From NCBI RefSeq assembly GCF_030272615.1, contig NC_081405.1:650952920-651016919 (forward strand): 64,000 nt of DNA, given 5' to 3'. Origin of the DNA: Cryptomeria japonica (Eukaryota > Streptophyta > Pinopsida > Cupressales > Cupressaceae). The position numbers and the translations under genes are program-made. The notes under the pieces were generated by a model. It searched no databases, was not told the DNA's origin, and worked only from the letters and a program-made list of their open reading frames with translations. Of the stretch, positions 56,171 through 64,000 are shown piece by piece. The first letter of the stretch is position 1; each line of letters starts with the position of its first letter.

Positions 56171-57225
56171 AAGATAACAGGCTTCGATTTTCAATAATTT
56201 ATCATCTTATTCCCACATGTATGACCCCCTACTTGTAATGATTGCTTGGCTATCCTCTTACTGCCCGTACTTGCATCAAGATAGATGGGTTTGATCATTA
56301 TTTGTATTGTTATTTTCAAAATATTTATCTCTTTGACCATCTCGATTTGTGTCAATCTTTTTCCTGCTTGTGAAGTTTGTTTCAAACCAGCGTGGATGCT
56401 TGTTGCTTCACATGGCAGAGGTGGAAAAGGTCCTATAAGAATAGCTAAATTTACTCTCATAAGCAAAATGATATAATATTTTGTACTTATTGCTCTAAAG
56501 ACTCCTAAATCTTCTCATCAAACCAATAAATACTCCCTAAAACAAAATAACATAATCTGCAGAAATAATCTGCAAACTTAAGGAAAAAATATACTCATTA
56601 TTATGAACCTTAACAATTTCAGCTGTATATAACTTGATCCATCAACAAATTCTCAATGCATATCTTTTTTTATCAATTGGGAATTGCCTTTAACTTATAA
56701 TTCCATAATGGGGATTGCTCAACTTATAAGCCATATCAGCATGCCTATTGCAACTTCATGTGCAATTTCTAATTATTAATGTTTAAACAATTCATTCACT
56801 CCAAATGCATACAATGATACCGACAATTTTACATTTGAGTGCAAGACATAACACTACATATACTCATATTCCATAGCCATTAAGTTATCATGATATACCA
56901 AAACTTAATACCCCTGGCATATAACTTCAATTTTCAACAATTTCACAAGATATTTCCAAAGAGAGCAAAACCTTTGTTCTTATTTAGACTTGTATCTTGA
57001 CAGTCAAAAATAACTTTCCAACAGTAAGCATTTTCTAAAAGTGTTGAAAAAAGTGCCCATCCAAATGCTGAGCAACAAAAAACACATAAAATGTTTCGAA
57101 AGAAACAACTTGAAAAATTATACAGACAATTGGCAATTAGCAAAATCATCTGTTCTATCAAGTGTTTTGACTAGATATAGAAAACACAAACTATTTTTAC
57201 TACAAAAAATGGCAGTTAGAAATAC
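56171..57225. other. Unassigned DNA downstream of zinc-finger gene
   Basis: There is no coding frame of note. If the zinc-finger transcript extends beyond its stop at 57563, part of this stretch could be its 3' flank. Confidence 0.4.
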
Positions 57226-57480
57226 TAAATGCTAATTTCTGCCTTCAGTAAGTATCAAAATTGGAGCAGGTGTCTTGCTTGTCTTTTATAAAAAGAAAAT
57301 ATCAATCATCATTCAGCTGTGTTATGCTTTATGTCAACATCCTACTTTTAGTACCCAAATCTCTGTCAGCTTTAAGCTTACATACAGTTTTACTTTCCAT
57401 ATTTTTCAGCTGCTTAATATGTTTTTTAGCAGAAAGATATAATTCAATATTTATCTGAAACTTTCCATATCATACATCCC
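57226..57480 (-). pseudogene. Decayed extra zinc-finger module
   Basis: On the minus strand, SAKKHIKQLKNMESKTVCKLKADRDLGTKS is clearly related to the in-gene RRKHAKQLKKMENKLVWKVTDKRDL module. The Cys pair and first His of the finger are unrecognisable and stops lie on both sides. It is beyond the stop codon of the zinc-finger exon, so the gene once carried at least one more repeat unit, or this is an exon no longer in use. Confidence 0.6.
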
Positions 57481-57562
57481 TTATCTGAAACTTGGATGAT
57501 TTTTCATGTTCCATGGAAAGTATACACCCTCCCTTCATCTAGCTTTTCTTTTCTCAAGATTG

Positions 57563-60500
57563 TCAATTATGTTTCTCTTGTAACTGCTGCTCTGTTTGCA
57601 GTTTCTGTTGCTTTGTATTTGTTTTCCTCATCCATTGTTGCTGATTCACCTTCCTAACAGGTTGGTTTATGGCACCTTTGTCTACCTTATCTTTAGTTAT
57701 AGGTATCTTAAATTGATTAATGCTCAATTGGCTTGCATTTGATAAATTTTTACATATCTTGGAAGACATACAACCTTCCTTCATATGCTGTTTCTCACTC
57801 AGCTCCGCTGTTTCCTTCATTCCCTTCATATGCTGTTTCTCACTCAGCACTGTTGTTTCCTTCATAACAAAATTGTTAGTTTTAGAACACAAGTCCCTTT
57901 TATCTGTAACCTTCCAAACAAGTTTGTTTTCCATTTTTTTCAACTGCTTAGCATGTTTTCTTCTAGCAAGTTCTGCTTCAGAATCCCCCTGAAAGTTTAA
58001 CGCTGTATTGCACATCATGTATCCATTAACTTTTAATTGTTCTGAAGTCAAACGTTCATGTTGCTTTTTCCGTAAACCATTTTCCATTATCTGTTGCTTC
58101 ATTTGTAATTTCTGTGTCTTCGAATTTTCTTCTTTCATCTGCTCCTCCATTTGCAGTTTCTGCTGTTTTGATTTTCCTTCGTTCATCTTCTGCTCATATT
58201 GAAAATTCTGCTGCTCTGAATTTCCTTCCTTGAGCAGACATTGTTCATTCAGCTCTGCATTTTCCTTCATATCAACCCTGTTTCTTTTAGCATCCAAATT
58301 CCTATCATCTTTAACCTTCCAAACAAGTTTGTTTTTATCACTTATGTCGACATCATCTTTTTCTCTAGATATCTTACATTCTTCAATGCTTACTTGGCTT
58401 GCATTTGACAGCATTTTACACACCTTGGATGACACTCCCCTAGTGTTCATCTGCTCTAGCTCATGTTCATCAGTTTCTTTTATACCAACCTTGTTACTTT
58501 TAGTATCAAAATCACTGTCATCTGCAACTTCCCGAACAACTTTTGTTTCCATTTTTTTCAATTGCTTAGCATGTTTTCTTCCAGAAAGATGTACTTCGAA
58601 CGCATCCTGAACTTGTAATGCTATATTACACATCACACATTCCTTAATTTTTAATGGATTTGAATTCAATGATTCTCCATATTCCTTGGAAGTTGTTCCC
58701 CCTCCCAACATCTGCTGATCCATTTGTGGTTTTTGCTGCTTTGAATTACCTTCTATCATCTGCTGCTCAATTTGCACTTTCTGCTGCTTTGAAATTCCTT
58801 CCTTCATCTGATGTCGATCAATCAGCTCTTCATTTTCCTTCATATCAACCTCATTAATTTTAGCACCCAAATCCTCATCATATTTGGCCTTCCAAACAGG
58901 TTTGTTTTCAGAACTTTTCTGCTCATCACATTTAACATAAGATAACTTACAATTTTCAATACTTAATTCGCTCAAATTTGATGATCTTTTACATAGATTG
59001 GATGGTATAGCACCTGCCATTATCTGTTGTTGCTCATTCAGTTCTGCATTTTCTTTCATCCCAACCTTGTCCTCTTTAATGACCAAATCCCCATTATATC
59101 TAACCTTCTCAGCAAGTTCTTTTTCCAATCTTTTCTCAATATTATCCTTGACCAGTAATTCAGAGTCAATACTTATCAATATCTTCTCAACAGCATTTTC
59201 ACATTTCTTACTATCATCTTTGACTTCTGATAGAGCTTTAACACATGTTGTTCTTTGCAACAACTGCTTGGCATGTTTTTTTCCTGCAAGATGTGATTTA
59301 AAATCATCCTGAGAGTTGAATACTTTATTGCATGCGACACATTCCTCAGTTCTTAATTGGTTTGATTTCAATGAGGGTGTTTCCCCTTCCATCATCTGCT
59401 GTTCCATTTGTGGATTCTGCTGCTTTGAATGACCTTCTATCATCTGCTGCTCAATTTGCAATTTCTTCTGCTTTGAATTTCCTTCCTTCATCTGATGTTG
59501 ATCAATCAGCTCTGTATTTTCCTTCATATCAACCTCGTTAATTTTAGAACCCAAATCCTTGTCATCTTTGGCCTTCCAAACAGGTTTATTTTCAGAGCTT
59601 TTCTGCTCATCCCTTTTAACATAAGATATCTTACAATTTTTAACACTTAATTCGCTCAAATTTGATGAGCTTTTACATAGCTTGGATGGCATAGCACCTA
59701 CCATTATCTGTTGTTGCTCATTCAGTTCTGAATTTTCCTGCATGCCAACCTTGTCCTCTTTAGCGACCAAATCCCCATTATATTTAACCTTCCCAACAAG
59801 TTCTTTTTCCAATCTTTTCTCCATATTATCCTTGACCGGTAATCCAGAGTCAATATTTATCAGTATCTTTTCACCAGCATTTTCACATTTCTTACTATCA
59901 TCTTTGACTTCTGAAAGAACTTTAATGCATTTTATTCTTTGCACCTGCTTGGCATGTTTTCTTCCAGCAAGATGTGATTTAAAATCTTCCTGAGAGCTGA
60001 ATACTTTATTGCATGCAACACATTCCTCAGTTCTTGATTTGTTTGATTTCATCTGCTGCTCCATTTGTAGACTCTGCTGCTTTGAATTACCTTCTGTCAT
60101 CTGCTGCTTCATTTGTGGACTCTGCTGCTTTGAATTACCTTCTGTCATCTGCTGCTTCATTTGTGGACTCTGCTGCTTTGAATTACCTTCTGTCATCTGC
60201 TGCTCCATTTGTAGACTCTGCTGCTTTGAATTACCTTCTGCCATCTGCTGCTCAATTTGCACTTTCTGCTGCTTTGAATTTCCTTCCTTCATCTGATGCT
60301 GATCAATCAGCTCTGCATTTTCCTTCATATCAACCTCGTTAATTTTTGCACCAAAATCCTTATCATCTTCGGCCTTCCAAACAGGTTTGTTTTCAGAATT
60401 TTTCTGCTCATCACCTTTAACATAAGATATCTTACAATTTTTAATCCTTAATTCGCTCAAATTTGATGACCTTTTACACAGCTTGGATGGCATCGCATCT

Positions 60501-61855
60501 ACCATTATCTGTTGTTGCTCATTCAGTTCTCCAATTTCTTTCATACCAACCTTGTCCTCTTTAGCAACCAAATCCCCATTATATCTAACCTTCTCGACGA
60601 GTTCTTTTTCTGATCTTTTCTCCACATTATCCTTGACCAGTAATCCAGAGTCAATACTCATCAATATCTCCTTACCAGCATTTTCACATTTCTTACTATC
60701 ACCTTTGACTTCTGATAGAGCTTTAATGCATTTTACTCTTTCCAACAACTGCTTGGCATGTTTTTTTCCAGCAAGATGTGATTTAAAATCATCCTGAGAC
60801 TTGAATACTTTATTGCATGCAACACATTCCTCAGTTCTTGATTGGTTTGATTTCAATGAGGGCATTCCCCCTTCCACCATCTGCTGCTCTATTTGTGGAT
60901 TCTGCTGATTTGAACTATCTTCTGTCAGATGCTGCTCAATTTGCACTTTCTGCTGCTTTGAATTTCCTTCCTTCATCTGATGTTGATCAATCAGCTCTGC
61001 ATTTTCTTTCATATCAACCTCATTAATTTTAGGACCCAAATCCTTATCATCTCTGGCCTTCCAAACAGGCTTTTCAGAACATTTCTGCTCATCACCTGTA
61101 ACATAATTTGATGACCATAGCTTGGATGGCATAGCACCTACCATTATCTGTTGTTGCTCATTCAGTTCTGCATTTTCTTTCATACCAACATTGTCCTCTT
61201 TAGCAACCAAATCCCCATTATATTTAACCTTCTCATCAAGTTCTTTTTCCAATATTTTCTCCACATTATCCTTGACCAGTAATCTAGAGTCAATACTTAT
61301 CAATTTCTTCTCACCGGCATTTTCACATTTCTTACTACCATCTTTGACTTCTGATAAAGCTTGAACACATATTATTTGCGACAACTGCTTGGCATGTTTT
61401 CTTTCAGCAAGATGTGATTCAAAATCTTTCTGAGACTTGAATACCTTATTGCATGTGAGACATTCCTCAGTTGTTAATTGGTTTGATTTCAATGATATTT
61501 GACATTCATTGAAAGGTATACTATCATTTTTCCTTGATTTTTCTTGTTTCTCAAGATCATCACTAATGTCTCTCTCTTGTTGCTGCTGCTCTGTTTGTAT
61601 TTTCTGTTGTTCTAAATTCTCTTCCCTTCCATTATCTGAGCCTTCTTTCAGCTCTTTTGACATCAACACTTTCTTGTCTATGAAATTGCATTTCTCAAGA
61701 ACTTCTGTTTTGGAGTCGACCTCACAGAATGAAGACCATCCTGGCTGCTTGGGCAATACTGAATCAGGAGACTTTGAACTATTCCACTGCAGATTCGTAC
61801 TATACTCTTGCTGCAATATCTGGTTTGAGCTCTTACTAAAATCCTGCTGCAATAG
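57563..61855 (-). CDS. Repetitive U1/JAZ-type C2H2 zinc-finger protein, long exon
   Basis: One minus-strand exon is open for 1,430 codons. It probably begins at a splice acceptor (TGTATTACTTCAG before CTATTGCAGCAG at 61855); the frame runs on upstream to 62059 but that part looks intronic. Five fingers have the spacing C-X2-C-X12-H-X5-H, of the form CVACNKVFKSQDDFKSHLAGKKH (C1 codons at 61462, 60826, 60022, 59341, 58639). A sixth at 58021 has lost its first Cys (Tyr) and first His (Glu). Fingers sit in modules of about 205-270 residues with Lys/Glu/Gln-rich linkers. This finger class binds double-stranded RNA or RNA-DNA hybrids in ZNF346/JAZ-type proteins; nuclear RNA binding is inference. 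The 5' exons are not identified. Confidence 0.75.
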   Translation of the reverse strand, partial: LLQQDFSKSSNQILQQEYSTNLQWNSSKSPDSVLPKQPGWSSFCEVDSKTEVLEKCNFIDKKVLMSKELKEGSDNGREENLEQQKIQTEQQQQERDISDDLEKQEKSRKNDSIPFNECQISLKSNQLTTEECLTCNKVFKSQKDFESHLAERKHAKQLSQIICVQALSEVKDGSKKCENAGEKKLISIDSRLLVKDNVEKILEKELDEKVKYNGDLVAKEDNVGMKENAELNEQQQIMVGAMPSKLWSSNYVTGDEQKCSEKPVWKARDDKDLGPKINEVDMKENAELIDQHQMKEGNSKQQKVQIEQHLTEDSSNQQNPQIEQQMVEGGMPSLKSNQSRTEECVACNKVFKSQDDFKSHLAGKKHAKQLLERVKCIKALSEVKGDSKKCENAGKEILMSIDSGLLVKDNVEKRSEKELVEKVRYNGDLVAKEDKVGMKEIGELNEQQQIMVDAMPSKLCKRSSNLSELRIKNCKISYVKGDEQKNSENKPVWKAEDDKDFGAKINEVDMKENAELIDQHQMKEGNSKQQKVQIEQQMAEGNSKQQSLQMEQQMTEGNSKQQSPQMKQQMTEGNSKQQSPQMKQQMTEGNSKQQSLQMEQQMKSNKSRTEECVACNKVFSSQEDFKSHLAGRKHAKQVQRIKCIKVLSEVKDDSKKCENAGEKILINIDSGLPVKDNMEKRLEKELVGKVKYNGDLVAKEDKVGMQENSELNEQQQIMVGAMPSKLCKSSSNLSELSVKNCKISYVKRDEQKSSENKPVWKAKDDKDLGSKINEVDMKENTELIDQHQMKEGNSKQKKLQIEQQMIEGHSKQQNPQMEQQMMEGETPSLKSNQLRTEECVACNKVFNSQDDFKSHLAGKKHAKQLLQRTTCVKALSEVKDDSKKCENAVEKILISIDSELLVKDNIEKRLEKELAEKVRYNGDLVIKEDKVGMKENAELNEQQQIMAGAIPSNLCKRSSNLSELSIENCKLSYVKCDEQKSSENKPVWKAKYDEDLGAKINEVDMKENEELIDRHQMKEGISKQQKVQIEQQMIEGNSKQQKPQMDQQMLGGGTTSKEYGESLNSNPLKIKECVMCNIALQVQDAFEVHLSGRKHAKQLKKMETKVVREVADDSDFDTKSNKVGIKETDEHELEQMNTRGVSSKVCKMLSNASQVSIEECKISREKDDVDISDKNKLVWKVKDDRNLDAKRNRVDMKENAELNEQCLLKEGNSEQQNFQYEQKMNEGKSKQQKLQMEEQMKEENSKTQKLQMKQQIMENGLRKKQHERLTSEQLKVNGYMMCNTALNFQGDSEAELARRKHAKQLKKMENKLVWKVTDKRDLCSKTNNFVMKETTVLSEKQHMKGMKETAELSEKQHMKEGCMSSKICKNLSNASQLSINQFKIPITKDKVDKGAINQPVRKVNQQQWMRKTNTKQQKLQTEQQLQEKHN
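60049..60300 (-). repeat. 48-bp in-frame tandem repeat in zinc-finger exon
   Basis: About five near-identical 48-bp units each encode 16 residues of the form EGNSKQQSPQMKQQMT. The units preserve the frame. Single diverged copies occur in the equivalent linker of other modules. Confidence 0.85.
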
Positions 61856-62074
61856 CTGAAGTAATACATAAAAGAACAAATTAATAATTAATTTTGAGTT
61901 TACTTCATACGAATGTAAGGTTTTAACTGTAATGCTGAACTTAGGCTTCAATATCTGACATTTAAAATAATTAAGTGAAATACAACATAAATTTGACATT
62001 AAAAGGGCTTCAGCATTTGGAAAGGCATTCAAAATCATAATTATTGACTTCAAAAACACAACAATGAAAATTTC
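61856..62074 (-). other. Probable intron of zinc-finger gene
   Basis: AT-rich sequence directly upstream of the acceptor. Its translation is in frame but hydrophobic and unlike the Gln/Lys-rich protein, so I treat it as intron. Confidence 0.5.
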
Positions 62075-62402
62075 TTGATCAAGGTAAACAGGTTGCTGCT
62101 AAGACGGAAGGGCCTTCAAACAGGACTCGGAGTCAGGCTAAATTGGTGGGTGACCCTTCCCAGGTCATCCAAGATGTTATGGATCTTCATGAACATCTTC
62201 TTCAGAAGGATCTGGTTGCTGCTAGAATCCTAAAGGAATTACACTAAGTCGGTCTGGGCCCGTGTTCCTGTTTTGGTCACTGTCATTTTGCTGTTGTTTT
62301 TCTGATTGTTGGCTGCCGGGGCTTTTCTGTCTTATGGTTTTTGGTAGCATTTTGATGTAAAGGGTTTCGATCCCCTTCAAAACCAGTTTTACCTTAATCA
62401 AA
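62075..62402 (+). mobile_element. Short non-LTR retroposon (5'-truncated LINE or SINE)
   Basis: A 328-bp insertion is flanked by a perfect 17-bp duplication AACAATGAAAATTTCTT (62058-62074 and 62403-62419). It encodes a short tail of a protein (QVIQDVMDLHEHLLQKDLVAARILKELH, then stop). A 3' UTR follows, ending CCTTAATCAAA. The 3' end resembles that at 53690-53705. Long TSD and 5' truncation indicate target-primed reverse transcription. It sits in the probable intron of the zinc-finger gene. Confidence 0.75.
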
Positions 62403-62429
62403 AACAATGAAAATTTCTTCAGATTTCAA

Positions 62430-62888
62430 GGTCTCAGTTATTGTTATAACACTTCTAAATCTGAAAATGCCAGAATACCAGATCTGCCTTATGAGATTAG
62501 TATAAAATTGTATTAAAACTGATGTAACCACTCTTATATACAGCAGCTCCCACCAGTCTGCGTTCATTAAGGATTAGGAAGAGTTTGGCTGACTCTTCTC
62601 TAATAAGAGAAATGTACTCTTTTCTGCAAATTAACTGCTGGCTTTTGGGTCTTACCATTCTGAGCTGCATGTTCTATTGGATATATTTCTCTGTATCTTT
62701 CCCTGATTTGTTTGTGTTATCAGATGTCAGTAGAAATGTATGTGATCTTTTTATTCTGAGAAAATATGACTGAGTAATAACCCGTGGTTCTATTGTATGG
62801 TTCTACTTTCCAATCTGAAAATATGAGTTGCAGGATCAAAGGATCTAACTATGCATGCTAAATCTACAGAAACAGAGGTTCGTTTGCA
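62430..62888 (+). repeat. Probable 5' LTR of a Ty3/gypsy element
   Basis: About 450 bp between a possible TGTTATAAC start near 62436 and GTTTGCATCA before the primer-binding site. A TTATATACAG TATA-like box lies near 62532. The left boundary is uncertain because no partner LTR is in the window. Confidence 0.45.
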
Positions 62889-62890
62889 TC

Positions 62891-62905
62891 AGTTTTGGTA
62901 TCAAA
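62891..62905 (+). other. Primer-binding site of right-edge gypsy element
   Basis: TTTTGGTATCAAAGC resembles the initiator-tRNA complement and precedes gag by about 60 bp. Confidence 0.6.
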
Positions 62906-62949
62906 GCAGTCTGCAATTGCCTAGAGGAGAATCCACATGAACTGGGGAA

Positions 62950-64000
62950 TAAGAGGCAACGGGAATGCAGGCTCTTGAAAAAAATAATGATGAATCTCTC
63001 AGAAGATTAGAAGGCATTGAGGCCAAATTACATCTAGATGAGTCCAACAAGGAACAGGCAGACCCAATAAATGCAGCCTCGGCAGTATACCCTATGGAGA
63101 GGTTCATTGAAGTTGCCACCAAACAAGGCTCCAAGGTGAAAGTCAATATTTTAAACTTTCAAAATTAAAGGTGAAGTCAACCCAAATTTATTCCTAGACT
63201 AAGTCTGGAAGTTGAAGTATTTCGAGATGAAAAACATTAATGAGGATGATCCTAATAGAGTGAAAATTGCACCAGCCAAATTGAAGTCTCATGTTGCTCT
63301 ATGGTGGGAGAAGTTGTAAAGTTCCAGAGGAAGACAAGAAAGGGATAAATAAGACTAAGGTCTAAGATGCCAAAACATCTACCAGCTTGATTCTTACCTT
63401 CTGATTACCAAAAACAATTATTGAAAGGATTTCAGAACTTAAAACAAAAAGATCAGTTGATGAAAACTTATACTGAGCAATTTATGATGCTTCAAATTCT
63501 AACTGATATACAAAATAATGAAGGGCAAGCAGGTGCCACATATGTCAATGGCCTTATGTTTCAACTTGAAGATGAGCTTGCCTTAGTGAAGGTACCTACA
63601 GTTCATAAGGCATATGAATAAGCCTTAAAGGCAGAAAATAAACTGAACAGTAAAAGCAAAATGGTAAGTAAAGAGAGGGATAGCAACTATAACAAAGGAA
63701 AAGCAAATTCCTCCAAACATGCCATGAGTGAAGATATAGAAGAAAAGAATGTGAAAGCTAACCTCCAAGAATGGGGAGGCTCTCGAGGTAGGGGGCGAGG
63801 ATGATTATAATCTAAAGATTTGAGGCCCCTGGGATGTTTTATATGTAATGAGGCTCATAAGGCCGTAGTTTGCCCTCAAAACCCCAGAAGGGAAATGGTT
63901 GCTCAAGGAGAAGAACAAGAAACCCTAACAAGGAAGTAGAAGACGAGATAGGAGAAAACTTGATGTTGCAATGAAACTTGATATACAAATACAAGGAAAT
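62950..64000 (+). pseudogene. gag of right-edge Ty3/gypsy element (runs off window)
   Basis: Starts near MQALEKNNDESLRRLEGIEAKL (ATG 62965). The gag domain follows in pieces: YFEMKNINEDDPNRVKIA and LKSHVALWWEKL (about 63215-63315, shifted frame), then LKQKDQLMKTYTEQFMMLQ and LEDELALVKVPTVHKAYE (63440-63620). A Gly/Arg-rich segment (about 63780) precedes a knuckle-like CFICNEAHKAVVCP near 63840-63880. At least two frameshifts (about 63166 and 63360) and several stops break it. Protease and the rest of pol are outside the window. Confidence 0.65.

Noticed and set aside
60049-60300. CRISPR-like regular repeat array
   Set aside because: Units are contiguous 48-bp repeats without unique spacers, lie in a eukaryotic coding exon and preserve the reading frame.
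57720-61364. Many plus-strand ORFs of 60-126 codons with repeated CCSFSSAFSFIPTLSS-like sequence
   Set aside because: They are the antisense of the repetitive zinc-finger exon; repeated Lys/Glu/Gln codons read backwards give Phe/Ser/Leu-rich frames.
61856-62059. Extension of the zinc-finger protein upstream to a Met at 62059
   Set aside because: The 68 residues are hydrophobic and unlike the rest, and a good splice acceptor sits at 61856, so this is more likely intron.
1-64000. tRNA genes, organellar insertions, bacterial-type operons
   Set aside because: I saw no tRNA cloverleaf, no plastid or mitochondrial gene and no prokaryotic gene organisation; the TGGTATCAGAGC motifs are retrotransposon primer-binding sites, not tRNA genes.

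Overview
This 64 kb window is plant nuclear DNA made almost entirely of transposable elements. Nested Ty1/copia and Ty3/gypsy LTR retrotransposons, LINE relics with RNase H tails, AT-rich LTR sequence and one zinc-finger host gene point to a large seed-plant genome. A gymnosperm, perhaps a conifer, is my inference; no species-diagnostic gene is visible.

Layout. (1) 1-1271: AT-rich, LTR-like DNA. (2) 1272-36090: a minus-strand Ty3/gypsy-type outer element holding only gag, with mosaic LTRs. Three things sit inside it: a 5S rRNA-derived retroposon (2608-3447), a small non-autonomous copia-type element (3514-6439), and, in the middle of its gag, a giant Tat/Ogre-like element (7204-34091, about 19 kb without its own insertion). 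The giant element has LTRs of about 5.6 kb, a decayed ORF of about 1,200 codons in both LTRs, and an archaeal-type RNase H upstream of the reverse transcriptase. Its 3' LTR is split by a 7.7 kb Ty1/copia element (26193-33931, minus strand). (3) 37898-46204: a second minus-strand non-autonomous LTR element, whose 3' LTR is split by a very young element (38573-43798) with one intact gag-protease ORF and no polymerase. (4) 46.9-56.2 kb: eroded LINE relics and unassigned AT-rich DNA. (5) 57563-61855: one long open exon on the minus strand for a repetitive U1/JAZ-type C2H2 zinc-finger protein, with a LINE or SINE copy in the adjoining intron. (6) From about 62.4 kb to the window end: the 5' part of another Ty3/gypsy element (probable LTR, PBS, broken gag).

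Target-site duplications allow the insertions to be ordered. Outer gag element first; then the giant element into its gag (TSD cctat) and, independently, the small copia-type element into its 3' LTR (TSD taaat); then the copia element into the giant's 3' LTR; separately, the young gag-protease element into the second non-autonomous element (TSD acctt). By LTR similarity the gag-protease element is the youngest (one difference seen in 491 bp). Most premature stops in the giant element are TAG or TGA, as expected from C-to-T decay of methylated CHG and CG sites. The zinc-finger exon is the only convincing host coding sequence. The elements most likely to be new biology are the LTR-encoded ORF with the rearranged RNase H order, and the gag-protease element with an acidic extension.
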